16,018 nucleotides of DNA from Micavibrio sp. (GCA_027051315.1 JALTZE010000133.1:1-16018); one strand, 5' to 3'. Counted from the stretch's first letter, positions 1 through 8,607 are shown. Notes: generated by a model not told the origin, from the letters alone. A program made the numbers and translations.

Positions 1-2
1 TT

Positions 3-143
3 GTTATTGTTTCCTTAATATTAAGGGTAAACGTATATTTTATAGCAGCTGACCATAAAATCAGAATAAAATTTGTTGAATTTTCTTTCGATATGCTGTT
101 TACATCGAATGGAGGTTTAGAATTCTCTCAACAGGTTATATAA
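3..143 (+). CDS. possible 3' end of an unidentified upstream gene
   Basis: Frame 3 is open from the left edge through 46 codons and stops with TAA at 141-143, so its stop directly abuts the truA start (TAAATG). The visible residues are rich in beta-branched and aromatic amino acids and I recognise no family. In particular they do not look like the C-terminus of Fmt, which often precedes truA in Alphaproteobacteria. The length of open frame in AT-rich DNA and the exact junction with truA favour a real gene, but chance is not excluded. Confidence 0.35.
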   Translation, partial: VIVSLILRVNVYFIAADHKIRIKFVEFSFDMLFTSNGGLEFSQQVI

Positions 144-908
144 ATGCAGCGCTGGAAATTAACTATAGAATATGAAGGAACTAATTATAGCGGCTTCCAA
201 ATACAAGACAATGTTCCCACTATTCAAGGTGAGTTAGAAAAAGCTATATATGCTTTTTGTCAGCAAAATATAAAGATTACAGTAGCAGGACGTACAGATG
301 CAGGCGTTCATGCAACAGGGCAAGTCGCGCATTTTGATTTGGATTATGGAGATAGAAAAATTGACGGCTTTAGCCTTGCAAAGGCTATCAATGCCCATTT
401 GATTAACCACCCGATTGCAGTTTTGCATGCACAAGCAGTAGATAAAGATTTTCATGCCAGATTTGATGCACATAATAAAGAATATATGTATCGTATTATT
501 TCCAGACCATCTAAACTGGCCATAGAACAAAATAGAGTATGGCATATAAGAACAAAACTTAATGCAAAAGCAATGCACGAAGCAGGGCAGATTTTGGTTG
601 GTAAGCATGATTTCACCAGTTTCAGAGATACTGCATGCCAAGCAAAAAACCCAATAAGAACAATAGATAGGCTTGAAATAATCTGCAATAAGATTGATAA
701 TTTTGGTGGAGAAGATATAAGGCTCTACATAGAAGGGCAATCCTTCCTTCATCACCAAGTAAGAAATATAATAGGCACTCTTGTCCTTGTAGGGCAGGGA
801 AAATGGAATAATGATGACGTAAAAAACGCATTACAGGCAAAAGATAGAAAAGCAGCAGGTCCTACTGCCCCCCCCGAAGGTCTATATTTAGTTAGAATTG
901 ATTATTGA
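144..908 (+). CDS. truA: tRNA pseudouridine(38-40) synthase TruA
   Basis: TruA converts uridines 38-40 of the tRNA anticodon stem-loop to pseudouridine in the cytoplasm. The 254-residue product has the family's usual length. The catalytic motif GRTDAGVHA lies at residues 49-57, with Asp52 as the nucleophile. Other family blocks are FHARFDA near residue 103, TSFRD near 154, FLHHQVRNIIG in the second half, and a C-terminus ending in GLYLVRIDY. The ATG follows directly on the stop of the possible upstream frame, with only a weak AGG as ribosome-binding site, so translational coupling is plausible. The gene looks intact. Identification is secure. Confidence 0.97.
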   Translation: MQRWKLTIEYEGTNYSGFQIQDNVPTIQGELEKAIYAFCQQNIKITVAGRTDAGVHATGQVAHFDLDYGDRKIDGFSLAKAINAHLINHPIAVLHAQAVDKDFHARFDAHNKEYMYRIISRPSKLAIEQNRVWHIRTKLNAKAMHEAGQILVGKHDFTSFRDTACQAKNPIRTIDRLEIICNKIDNFGGEDIRLYIEGQSFLHHQVRNIIGTLVLVGQGKWNNDDVKNALQAKDRKAAGPTAPPEGLYLVRIDY

Positions 909-1005
909 AGATAAATTCAATCTAGGTTATATTTAGCCAAAGGCAATTGCCCCCTCTATTTCTGATTAAGAACATAAGTCTATAACTATTCTAACTGATA
1001 ATAAT

Positions 1006-1626
1006 ATGCTTTTAAAAATAACCAATATCATAACGGCATTGTTCCTAATAGCCATAGCTTGCACTTTGGCAAAAACGGCACTTGCACAAAGCAGCCGTAT
1101 ATACATGGCTGGATATTTAGGACTTAGTAAATTATCAGATGCGAATATGTCTAGCTCATCAATAAATGGTTTGGCAAGATATGATAATAATATGTCATTT
1201 GCTGGAGCTTTGGGATTAAGGCTAAATTATAATTTAAGGATAGAAGCCGAAGCATCTTATGCTTCCAATAATTTTGCAAGGTTAGATAATATAGAATTAG
1301 GTGGAGATATTTCCAGAATGTCAGTAATGCTTAACGGCTATTATGATTTTGATGTTCCATGGGATATAAGACCTTTTTTAAGTGCAGGAATAGGTATGCA
1401 CAGATTTAAAGGTGATATAAGAAGCTCTTCAATAGCAAATGATACAGGTGATGATGCCGCTCTTGGTTGGAGCATGGGAGGTGGACTAAAATATCGTATA
1501 TCTGATGACATGGCAATAACTGGAAGTTATCGTTATTTAGGTTCTACTGATATTAAAATAGGCGCATATGATATTGAATATAATAATCACGAATTTCGTA
1601 TAGGTATTGAATATGATTTGCATTAA
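1006..1626 (+). CDS. outer-membrane beta-barrel protein (opacity/OmpA-like barrel family)
   Basis: The 206-residue product starts with a clear Sec signal peptide: a Lys near the start, a hydrophobic core at about 6-22, and a likely cleavage site after ALA at residue 27. The mature part alternates hydrophobic and polar residues typical of beta strands (YMAGYLGLSKL, GLRLNYNLRIEAEASY, SVMLNGYYDFD, GWSMGGGLKYRI, ITGSYRYLG, EFRIGIEY), with glycine and tyrosine girdles and room for about eight strands. This fits the OMP_b-brl/Opa-like class. The last residues are YDLH rather than the usual terminal aromatic, a mild oddity for BAM recognition. No strong ribosome-binding site precedes the ATG. A structural role or surface adhesin is possible; the exact function cannot be told. 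Confidence 0.85.
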   Translation: MLLKITNIITALFLIAIACTLAKTALAQSSRIYMAGYLGLSKLSDANMSSSSINGLARYDNNMSFAGALGLRLNYNLRIEAEASYASNNFARLDNIELGGDISRMSVMLNGYYDFDVPWDIRPFLSAGIGMHRFKGDIRSSSIANDTGDDAALGWSMGGGLKYRISDDMAITGSYRYLGSTDIKIGAYDIEYNNHEFRIGIEYDLH

Positions 1627-1654
1627 TGCAAATGGCTGATTATTATCTTATTCC

Positions 1655-2842
1655 ATGATAGATAATGAAGCAGAAATAATAATCATAGGTGGCGGAGTAT
1701 CTGGTCTTAGCATGGCATGTTTGCTGGCAAGTCAGGATAAATCTGTAATTTGTATAGATATGGATAATCCCTACAATCATATTGATGCAGGATATGATGG
1801 CAGAGCTTTGGCAATATCATGGGGTTCTCATCATATATTAAAAGCCGCAGGTGTTTGGGATAAGTTATCTAATAAAAAATGCCCTATCAACGATATAAAA
1901 ATCAAAGATGGGGATTCTCCTGTTCTTTTATCATTTATAAATGATAATTCTGATAAAGAATCATTCGGCTGGATAATAGAAATACAAAATTTACGCAAAG
2001 CATTAATAAAAAGAGTATCAGAGCTTCCGAAAATAAAACATATTGCTCCAGCAAAAGTAAAAGATTTTAGAATTTTAGAAGACAAAGCATATGTCATATG
2101 TGAAAATGGAGATGAATATAGCGCCAAATTGATAATTGGTGCAGATGGTAGAACATCTTTTACTAGAAACTGGCTTGGTATAGATGAACACCATTGGAAG
2201 TATAATCAAAATGCCCTTGTTTTTACTGTTGAGCATGAAAATAAACATAATAATGTCGCTTATGAAAATTTTGAGGCAAATGGTCCTTTTGCAATATTAC
2301 CTATGGAAGATTCTATTAATGGAAAACATAGAAGTGCCGTTGTATGGACAGAACACGGAAATAAAAAATCAGCAAAGAATTATAGTAAAGATATTTTTAA
2401 TATAGCTCTTAAAGCAAGATTCCCCGATGAATATGGTGATGTGAAACTGGCCAGCAAAATATGGTCTTATCCTCTAAGCTTAATACATGCCCATAAATAT
2501 TATGGTCAAAGAATGGTTTTAATAAGTGATGCTGCTCATGGAATTCACCCTGTGGCGGGGCAGGGGTTAAATCTTGGTTTCAGGGATATAGCAGCGCTTG
2601 CAAAACTTATATCAGAATATGATGATATAGGAGATATCGCCATGTTAGAACAATATCAAAAAATGAGACATTTTGATAATATGGTTATGGCTGCCACATG
2701 TGATGGTCTTGTAAGATTGTTTTCTAATGATTTCACTCCTATAAGGCTTGCCAGAAAAGCAGGAATAAAACTTGTAGATAAACTACCTTTTGCCAGAAAT
2801 TTTTTTGCAAGGCAAGCAATGGGGCTATCTTCAAATAATTAA
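1655..2842 (+). CDS. FAD-dependent hydroxylase, UbiH/UbiF/COQ6 family
   Basis: This is a 395-residue class A flavoprotein monooxygenase of the family that hydroxylates the ring of the ubiquinone precursor at the inner membrane. Visible motifs are the N-terminal dinucleotide-binding GGGVSG at residues 12-17, DGRALA at 48-53, the DG motif GADGRTS at 162-168, and the FAD-ribityl motif SDAAHGIHPVAGQGLNLG at 291-308. The last is the UbiH-family signature, although its first residue is Ser where Gly is usual. The family has several paralogues (UbiH, UbiF, UbiI, alphaproteobacterial UbiL) acting at different ring positions, and sequence reading alone does not decide between them. It follows the outer-membrane protein gene by 28 bp and ends 4 bp before the convergent secretion operon. 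Confidence 0.9.
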   Translation: MIDNEAEIIIIGGGVSGLSMACLLASQDKSVICIDMDNPYNHIDAGYDGRALAISWGSHHILKAAGVWDKLSNKKCPINDIKIKDGDSPVLLSFINDNSDKESFGWIIEIQNLRKALIKRVSELPKIKHIAPAKVKDFRILEDKAYVICENGDEYSAKLIIGADGRTSFTRNWLGIDEHHWKYNQNALVFTVEHENKHNNVAYENFEANGPFAILPMEDSINGKHRSAVVWTEHGNKKSAKNYSKDIFNIALKARFPDEYGDVKLASKIWSYPLSLIHAHKYYGQRMVLISDAAHGIHPVAGQGLNLGFRDIAALAKLISEYDDIGDIAMLEQYQKMRHFDNMVMAATCDGLVRLFSNDFTPIRLARKAGIKLVDKLPFARNFFARQAMGLSSNN

Positions 2843-2846
2843 TAAG

Positions 2847-3785
2847 CTAAACACCACCAATTGGCAAGTCAGGAGTAAGTGAAGGAACCTCTGGTGCTTG
2901 CATATTATTTGCGGCTATTTGTTGTGGCTGTTGTTGTGGTTCTTCTTTTCCAATATCAGGTTTATCACCAAGCTCACTACCTTTAACATGGCTTACTTGA
3001 GGATTATCCTTTTTTATCAAAGCAATTTCTTGTTCAGGTCTAACAACTGTGGCAGCAAGCTTCCCTGTACCTGATGTAAGTACTGCAAGATTTTCAGAAT
3101 TCATAATATTTTCTGTAATCTCGTTAACTTTTTCTTCAAATAATCGTTTTATCGCAGGCATAAGCTCTGGCATAAGATTTTGTATTTCATAAATAATATT
3201 CCCCATTTGTGACGTTAATTGCGCCTTTATCCATGGCTGCATATCATCACTATCGCTAATTTTTTTCTGGAGGTCTGTAATAAAGGCGACTGGGTCGATT
3301 TCTTCCGCAGGTCCGGGGTCTTCTATTCCAGCTTCCTTGACCTTAGCTAAGAAATTATTTTTAGGAGTATCTTCTTGAGGACTATCAGCTAATGCTGTAG
3401 TAGATTGTTCTGAAGTATTATCCAGTTCTGCTGTACGAGTTGGTTCACTTGTTCCTGTGAATAATCTAAGATTGGCTTCAATATCACCATTATTAAGTCT
3501 AATAAATCCTTCAAATGCTCTTCTATAATTTGATGCTTGTTCTTCAGGGGGAAGCCCAGCAAGACTACTTTGTAAATCTCTTAACGCATTAGGAAGCCTA
3601 CCAGCTATATCAGGGTTATCTTTTATAATATTTAGCATTTTTTTAGCATAATCAGTATTACCTACAACAAATCCTTCGAAACTTTTACTGCAAGCCTCAC
3701 TAGATTTCATTACTTCTTGCATTTCAGCAAATATAGGATTACCTTTTACCTCATTCCTAAGCTTCAAAGCTTCCCAATAGCCCAT
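2847..3785 (-). CDS. unrecognised protein, last gene of the type IVB secretion operon
   Basis: A product of about 312 residues in no family I recognise. The start is set at ATG 3785, which shares its A with the stop of the preceding gene (TGATG), with a GGGG ribosome-binding site inside that gene; a GTG one codon earlier is also possible. There is no signal peptide and no membrane segment. The first 110 residues look helical and charged. The middle (about 110-165) is rich in Thr, Ser, Glu and Asp and probably disordered. A second helical region follows (about 165-240), and the C-terminus is rich in Gln, Pro and Ala with a run of Gln-Pro near residue 280. The layout suggests a soluble scaffold, adaptor or secreted substrate, but this is inference from composition and position only. 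Confidence 0.8.
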   Translation of the reverse strand: MGYWEALKLRNEVKGNPIFAEMQEVMKSSEACSKSFEGFVVGNTDYAKKMLNIIKDNPDIAGRLPNALRDLQSSLAGLPPEEQASNYRRAFEGFIRLNNGDIEANLRLFTGTSEPTRTAELDNTSEQSTTALADSPQEDTPKNNFLAKVKEAGIEDPGPAEEIDPVAFITDLQKKISDSDDMQPWIKAQLTSQMGNIIYEIQNLMPELMPAIKRLFEEKVNEITENIMNSENLAVLTSGTGKLAATVVRPEQEIALIKKDNPQVSHVKGSELGDKPDIGKEEPQQQPQQIAANNMQAPEVPSLTPDLPIGGV

Positions 3786-4207
3786 CACTTACCCCCTTTT
3801 CTATATAATATTCCTGATTTTCTTATTGCTATTACAACCATAAAAAAATTGCTTATTTTTCCATCTTGTACACACATAGTATAAAGATTATTTGACTTTG
3901 CCATTAATGACCTTATTGCAGGTTGAATTTTCATTCCTAAATCTTGGACTTTACCACCTTTTGTAACAAAAGTAAGACTATCATCGTCCATATCATACTC
4001 GACCCAGTCTAACCTTCTGGGAAATGGTTTATCATGCATAACCCATATCTGGGATTTTTCATTTATTATTACATCAACATCCATTATATCAGCCATAGGA
4101 GGGTCAACAGGTGTACCATCATATTTATGATATATCCTATCACCCGCTTTCTCGAAAATTTCAAGCCCTTCATTTTGATTATTTTCTAGCGTTTGTGTAT
4201 CAGACAT
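3785..4207 (-). CDS. unrecognised small soluble protein in the type IVB secretion operon
   Basis: A product of about 140 residues that I cannot place in a family. I prefer ATG 4207 because a GAAGAG sequence lies 7 bases upstream; ATG 4213 and GTG 4222 are in-frame alternatives. The product starts with an acidic, polar stretch, then has mixed strand-like segments (DVDVIIN, QIWVMHD, SLTFVTKGG, FFMVVIAI), and ends in a basic tail. There is no signal peptide and no convincing membrane helix, so it is probably cytoplasmic. It is about 80 bp behind the 171-residue gene and is translationally coupled to the following 312-residue gene (TGATG), so the two are probably made together. Confidence 0.75.
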   Translation of the reverse strand: MSDTQTLENNQNEGLEIFEKAGDRIYHKYDGTPVDPPMADIMDVDVIINEKSQIWVMHDKPFPRRLDWVEYDMDDDSLTFVTKGGKVQDLGMKIQPAIRSLMAKSNNLYTMCVQDGKISNFFMVVIAIRKSGILYRKGGK

Positions 4208-4286
4208 TTTCATACTCTTCACAATTAAAAATCTATTATATTATATAGGATATAGTACATGATAAGCAAATTTAATAATAAAAACC

Positions 4287-4802
4287 TTACCAATCTTTTA
4301 ATTGTGTAAGTTTTATATCAGCAGGCATCCAAGGAGGGATAGATAAGTCAATAGAAGATTCTATTATAGCGGGAATGCTTTTGTTAAATAAATCTATTTT
4401 TTCTTTAGGAATTTCATATTTTGTATGTCCTATTTCTTTTCTTATAATCTTGGTTACACCTACTGCCCCAGTTCTTTCTGATTTACCAAATTCACAAGTC
4501 ATTCTTTCGGTTCTTACTTGACCATATTCATCCATGTATCTGTAATCCATCTCTACATTCACCACACGGTCATATACTTGAATCATTTTTATTGTTTGCG
4601 GATTACGTACATCAAGTTCAAGAAAGGTTTTGCATATACCATATGAAATAGTTGCTTTATTAGGTCCCATAGAAGAAATTATAACTATAGCTGCCATAAT
4701 AATCACCGCAGTAATCCCAGCTACAATTGGCCAGCTACTTTTCTTTTTTATTTTTTTTCCCGCAAGTTTTTTATTTATGGTGCTACTAGAACTTTTCGCC
4801 AT
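4287..4802 (-). CDS. single-pass membrane protein with a periplasmic two-cysteine domain, behind dotO
   Basis: The 171-residue product has a Lys-rich cytoplasmic N-terminus (residues 1-22), one hydrophobic helix at about 24-44, and a soluble domain predicted to face the periplasm by the positive-inside rule. The domain has two cysteines, Cys57 and Cys103, spaced as C-x(8-9)-NPxT ... VxVEMDYRYMDEYGQVR ... C. That outline recalls a class of small exported domains in which two Cys flank an aromatic strand and a YG turn, and a disulfide is plausible. I do not recognise it as a named Dot/Icm protein. The ATG is 6 bp after the dotO stop, and its AAGGGG ribosome-binding site lies inside the end of dotO. 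This strongly implies co-expression with dotO. Confidence 0.8.
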   Translation of the reverse strand: MAKSSSSTINKKLAGKKIKKKSSWPIVAGITAVIIMAAIVIISSMGPNKATISYGICKTFLELDVRNPQTIKMIQVYDRVVNVEMDYRYMDEYGQVRTERMTCEFGKSERTGAVGVTKIIRKEIGHTKYEIPKEKIDLFNKSIPAIIESSIDLSIPPWMPADIKLTQLKDW

Positions 4803-4808
4803 ATGAAA

Positions 4809-7800
4809 TTATCCCCTTTTATGAGTATCCACAGAACCCATGGCTTCTTCTTCTTGTTTCTTAACGCTCATTGCTACTATTTCTTCTACCATTTCTTCAA
4901 TAACAGCACCAACAGCAGCTCCTTGCTGCTCCCCTCTTTCTGCATGTGCAAGCACTCTTCTTTTTATTTCCGAACGACATGAACCACCAGGAAAATTAGC
5001 AGCCAACATCTGTCTTGCTCTACTTGCTCCTAATCTTGTATATAAACGGCTTCTTAGGCTCACATCTTCGGCTGATGTTGCAAATGCCCATAGTTCAATA
5101 GGTCCTAAAGTTGATATAATATGCTGTTCATATTTTCCTTTCGTTGTTCCAAGAATTAATAATGCAGGGGCACCTCCAGCCCTAGGGCCAGTAAGTCTAT
5201 ATCTCATCACATTTCTAGTTGTTTTTGATAGACCAAAACGTTCTTGTGCTTCTTCCACTGCTCTATCTGAAATAGCAGCACCAAGTATCCATACACCTGT
5301 AGCAAGGTCAACCATATCTGAATCAAAATCATCAATAAGCTGTGAGGCAAGGACTATCTGAACGCCACGTTTTCTTCCTTCCCTAACATCTCTTACCACT
5401 TGTTCACGAACAGCAATAGATTTGCTTGTCCTATGAAACTCATCAAGGCATAGACGTTTTGGAGTTTCCTCAAGTTCTTGTACTCTTTGTTCATGATATT
5501 TAACATATTTCTCTGGCACATTTATAAGGGATTCCTTCCCTATCCACCATGTTCTTACTAAAGCATATCTAGCAAGCATATACATCAATGCTGTTTGCCT
5601 CTCAGCAGTAGCATCTCCTTGCGGACATACATCCATCAAATCAAGGGAGCATACTCTTGCCCCTGCAATATCAAATCTTGTTACTGAGGCCATAATTGGA
5701 TATTCACGTATCGCAGAAGTTATCATACGTTCAAATGCACTAATAACAGTTTCTGCAGAGCTTCCTATTTGTGTTTCTTCCAACAATGTTTGGATTTGTG
5801 GTCTTCTTGCCGCAGTAATAGAATCACCTATAGTTGGAACGGCATGTCTTTGTGCAAGGGCAGCTACTTGATATTGCCCCGCATCAAATAATGCATCAAC
5901 CACGTCCCACCAATATGGGTCAGTAGGAAGATGTATATTATGTTCTTTTATCGCTTCATCAACTTCATCATCTATCCTAGGTAGATAAGGTCTTGGTTCG
6001 GCATTTGCAGCCTTATCATCTCTCCACCTAAACATTTCATCAACAACAAGCCCGGCAAGCTGTTGAATACCATCATACGGTTTTTCCTGTCCAGCTGGTG
6101 TACATAATAAAGTCATAAGCTGTACCAAATAACTGCGTTCATCAATAAGGGGATATCTACATCCAAGCTGTGTATCAAAAGGGTTAATAGCATATTGATG
6201 TGACATTTGAAGTCTGTAATATGCAGCCTCATGTGAGCGATGTAAAGGCAGAGCCTCCTTAACAAGAGAAACAAGCCCAGAAGAGGAAGGGCCAATATCT
6301 ATAACCGCAATATAAGGTAACTTACTTAAACCAGGTGATAAAATAGTACTAAAATTAAGAGTATTCATAAGAACAGATTTACCAGCACCAGGTTGCGCAA
6401 ATATAAGGTCAAACCAAGTTGTTGCAAGAGTTGAACCTGTTTGATATGGCATTATTTTACCATCAGGAGTTCTAAAAAGTAATGAACCTTCATCAAATGG
6501 GCTAGATGGTCTTTGCCAAGGCATAAGTTTCATTACTTCATACATAGGGGCAACAGCAGCAGGCGCAGTACCACCACAATGAACACCCATAGCAGAAGAC
6601 ATAACACAATCAAGAGGGTCCCCAGAAACTTCACCAACTTGGCAATAACCCCAACTTTCTACAGCCTGAACAAGTACAGAAAATCTATCTTGAATTAATC
6701 TATATTCATCTTTTCTTGCCCACGTTGCAAATGAAACACGTAATTTTACAACGGGTTCACTTCTCGACATTACTTCCAAAGCTTCAAGAGAGTCTTTTAT
6801 TTGTCTATTTACTTCATTAGTAACTGTAAGCATTTGTGCAGCAAAAGTTCTTAATCCTACTGAATGTGCACCACCTCCTTCGATTAGGAAAGATATTCTA
6901 AATGGAACTTTAGCATCAAAAAGCCTTGTAAGAAGTTGCGGAAAAGGAGAAGGGTCCATCGGTGCAAGTGTAATATCCCCTCCAGCCCATAAAAGGTCAC
7001 CTATCTGAACAATTGATTCATCTATTTTTCTAGAAGCCCCACCAGTCACAATTTGATGTGAAATAGGTGGCCACAATATTTCTGACATATCTACTTTGCT
7101 AGTTGGAGCTCTTGGAGGGATTGGGTCACCAGGAAGGCAGGCTTTCCATTGGTCGTTTACCCTAGTAGGATACATATTATTTCTTACAGCCTGAAGAGCA
7201 TCATGCACTTCTAAAATCTCGGCTCTAATACCTAATTCATCCATAGATGATAAAACAGACGAAATAAAACTTTTATGTCTGGTTCTTAATGCCTCCAAAG
7301 CAGCATTAGGATATTGTGAAAAAGCAGCAGGAACCCATTTTTTATTTTGATTTTCTTTTATTGAACGTTCTACTTCACCTTTTGTAAGAGCTGATGACCT
7401 TGTCCATAATACAAAATAAAATTCTTCATGAGTAAGATAATGTTTAAGATGTCTTATACGCTCATCAAGAACATCATCAATTTCCAAATCTATATTTTTT
7501 GCAGTAACTCGGCTTGGTCTAATATATTTTTCTAAATCTTTTCTTACCCGTCCAGCATCTCTACTAAAATAAACTTGTAGTGCATGACCTTGTTTATCAA
7601 ATCTAGAACCTATTTTTAGGGTCGATGCTTCTAAAAGAAACTTATATTCTTCCTCACCAATTATTGACCTTGAACCATCAACTCTTACATATGATATTAA
7701 AGAACCATCTTTTGCCACAATAGTAGTTTCATCATCAGCTGTTTCCAACCTTATAAAGGAGTCGATGGATTGCTTAATACCTATTTGGAACGGTGCTATT

Positions 7801-7820
7801 AATTTTTTTAGAAATGACAT
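4809..7820 (-). CDS. dotO: DotO/IcmB, VirB4-like ATPase of the type IVB secretion system
   Basis: DotO is the conserved VirB4-type ATPase at the cytoplasmic face of Dot/Icm secretion machines. The 1003-residue length is very close to the Legionella protein. The N-terminal half (about 1-440) is the VirB4-like region and the C-terminal half the RecA-like motor. The P-loop is AQPGAGKS at 475-482 (Lys481), the Walker B segment is KRLCLDEFHR at 788-797 (Asp793, Glu794), and a downstream motor motif VLASQ with Gln827 is present. The first P-loop glycine of the GxxxxGKS consensus is Ala here. No membrane segment is obvious. The ATG directly follows an in-frame TAG and has no clear ribosome-binding site. 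Position after dotN/icmJ repeats the Legionella order icmC-icmD-icmJ-icmB. Confidence 0.93.
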   Translation of the reverse strand: MSFLKKLIAPFQIGIKQSIDSFIRLETADDETTIVAKDGSLISYVRVDGSRSIIGEEEYKFLLEASTLKIGSRFDKQGHALQVYFSRDAGRVRKDLEKYIRPSRVTAKNIDLEIDDVLDERIRHLKHYLTHEEFYFVLWTRSSALTKGEVERSIKENQNKKWVPAAFSQYPNAALEALRTRHKSFISSVLSSMDELGIRAEILEVHDALQAVRNNMYPTRVNDQWKACLPGDPIPPRAPTSKVDMSEILWPPISHQIVTGGASRKIDESIVQIGDLLWAGGDITLAPMDPSPFPQLLTRLFDAKVPFRISFLIEGGGAHSVGLRTFAAQMLTVTNEVNRQIKDSLEALEVMSRSEPVVKLRVSFATWARKDEYRLIQDRFSVLVQAVESWGYCQVGEVSGDPLDCVMSSAMGVHCGGTAPAAVAPMYEVMKLMPWQRPSSPFDEGSLLFRTPDGKIMPYQTGSTLATTWFDLIFAQPGAGKSVLMNTLNFSTILSPGLSKLPYIAVIDIGPSSSGLVSLVKEALPLHRSHEAAYYRLQMSHQYAINPFDTQLGCRYPLIDERSYLVQLMTLLCTPAGQEKPYDGIQQLAGLVVDEMFRWRDDKAANAEPRPYLPRIDDEVDEAIKEHNIHLPTDPYWWDVVDALFDAGQYQVAALAQRHAVPTIGDSITAARRPQIQTLLEETQIGSSAETVISAFERMITSAIREYPIMASVTRFDIAGARVCSLDLMDVCPQGDATAERQTALMYMLARYALVRTWWIGKESLINVPEKYVKYHEQRVQELEETPKRLCLDEFHRTSKSIAVREQVVRDVREGRKRGVQIVLASQLIDDFDSDMVDLATGVWILGAAISDRAVEEAQERFGLSKTTRNVMRYRLTGPRAGGAPALLILGTTKGKYEQHIISTLGPIELWAFATSAEDVSLRSRLYTRLGASRARQMLAANFPGGSCRSEIKRRVLAHAERGEQQGAAVGAVIEEMVEEIVAMSVKKQEEEAMGSVDTHKRG

Positions 7821-7929
7821 CTATGTTAGCTTACTTTTATTATTATAAATCTCTAACCAATATTATAGACATCTTTTATATAAATAGAAATAGCTCCTTA
7901 ACAACATATGTAATTTTTTAAGAAAAATA

Positions 7930-8607
7930 TTACGCTACTTTGGAAAAAAAGTTTTCTTTATACATATTTATCCACTTATTAGGTAACTTACCACCAAAAG
8001 GCCCGTCTTTGGAACGCCAAAACGCCAATATTTGTGGAAACTGATTAAATTCAAGATCAACTTCACGAATTATTCTACGGTCTAAAGGAAAAAGTTTTAT
8101 ACCATCAATTTTTTCTTCCCTTGCAGCATAATGTCTTTCTGATAAAAGGTCGCTAAATACCATAGATAATATATAAGGGTCATCTGTGAAAATTCTTTTT
8201 TTTGCTTCTTCCCTACGTTCAATTATCATATCAAGAGTATTCCTTGCTGTATCAGCCATAGAACCCTGAGAAATCCTTGCTACATATATAGACCTTGCTA
8301 TATGGTGAAGCTTATATTGTTCTATTTCAGGAAGCCAGATTAAAACTCCAGATCTCATTTCACTTACTTTATCAAGATTAAAACATTGATGGCAGAATAT
8401 ACAGCATGTAGCAAGGTTGCTGGCTTTATTATCTGTAACATCACCATTTATATGATTAATTTGCTGATATTTCTTTGATACAAAACCACAATAACGACAT
8501 TGATAGCCATCTCGTTCAAATATTTTATTTTTTAATTCTTCGTTATTTGCTGTAGCATCTTTTACTTTGTTACGCACAACACCTAATTTTATTGGAAGTA
8601 GCTGCAT
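7930..8607 (-). CDS. dotN: DotN/IcmJ, zinc-binding HNH-fold protein of the coupling complex
   Basis: In Legionella, DotN (IcmJ) has an HNH-nuclease-like zinc fold and belongs to the DotL coupling-protein complex that recruits effectors. This 225-residue product has the matching N-terminal layout: FERDGYQCRYCG with Cys37 and Cys40, INHINGD with His52, and CCIFCHQC with Cys69, Cys72 and Cys75, then a long helical C-terminal part. The zinc ligands of an HNH domain are therefore kept. The HNH fold alone would also fit an endonuclease, but position between icmD-like genes and dotO/icmB makes DotN much more likely. The ATG at 8607 has a GGGA about 12 bases upstream, a longer spacing than usual. A 109-bp gap separates it from dotO. 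Confidence 0.9.
   Translation of the reverse strand: MQLLPIKLGVVRNKVKDATANNEELKNKIFERDGYQCRYCGFVSKKYQQINHINGDVTDNKASNLATCCIFCHQCFNLDKVSEMRSGVLIWLPEIEQYKLHHIARSIYVARISQGSMADTARNTLDMIIERREEAKKRIFTDDPYILSMVFSDLLSERHYAAREEKIDGIKLFPLDRRIIREVDLEFNQFPQILAFWRSKDGPFGGKLPNKWINMYKENFFSKVA

Noticed and set aside
234..758. Minus-strand open frame of 174 codons inside truA
   Set aside because: It is the complement of a clear truA gene, with Cys/Ile-rich composition typical of a shadow frame.
4225..4265. TATAAT with a TTGCTT 18 bases upstream on the minus strand, a possible internal promoter of the operon
   Set aside because: The -35 matches only three of six bases and TATAAT is expected by chance in this AT-rich gap.
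4840..5361. Plus-strand open frame of 173 codons inside dotO
   Set aside because: It lies antisense to a conserved part of the ATPase and is Ser/Ala/Ile-rich in the way antisense frames are; no family features.
7930..8607. HNH endonuclease of a mobile element instead of DotN
   Set aside because: The zinc motif alone would allow it, but position between icmD-like genes and dotO/icmB and absence of other mobile-element genes favour DotN.
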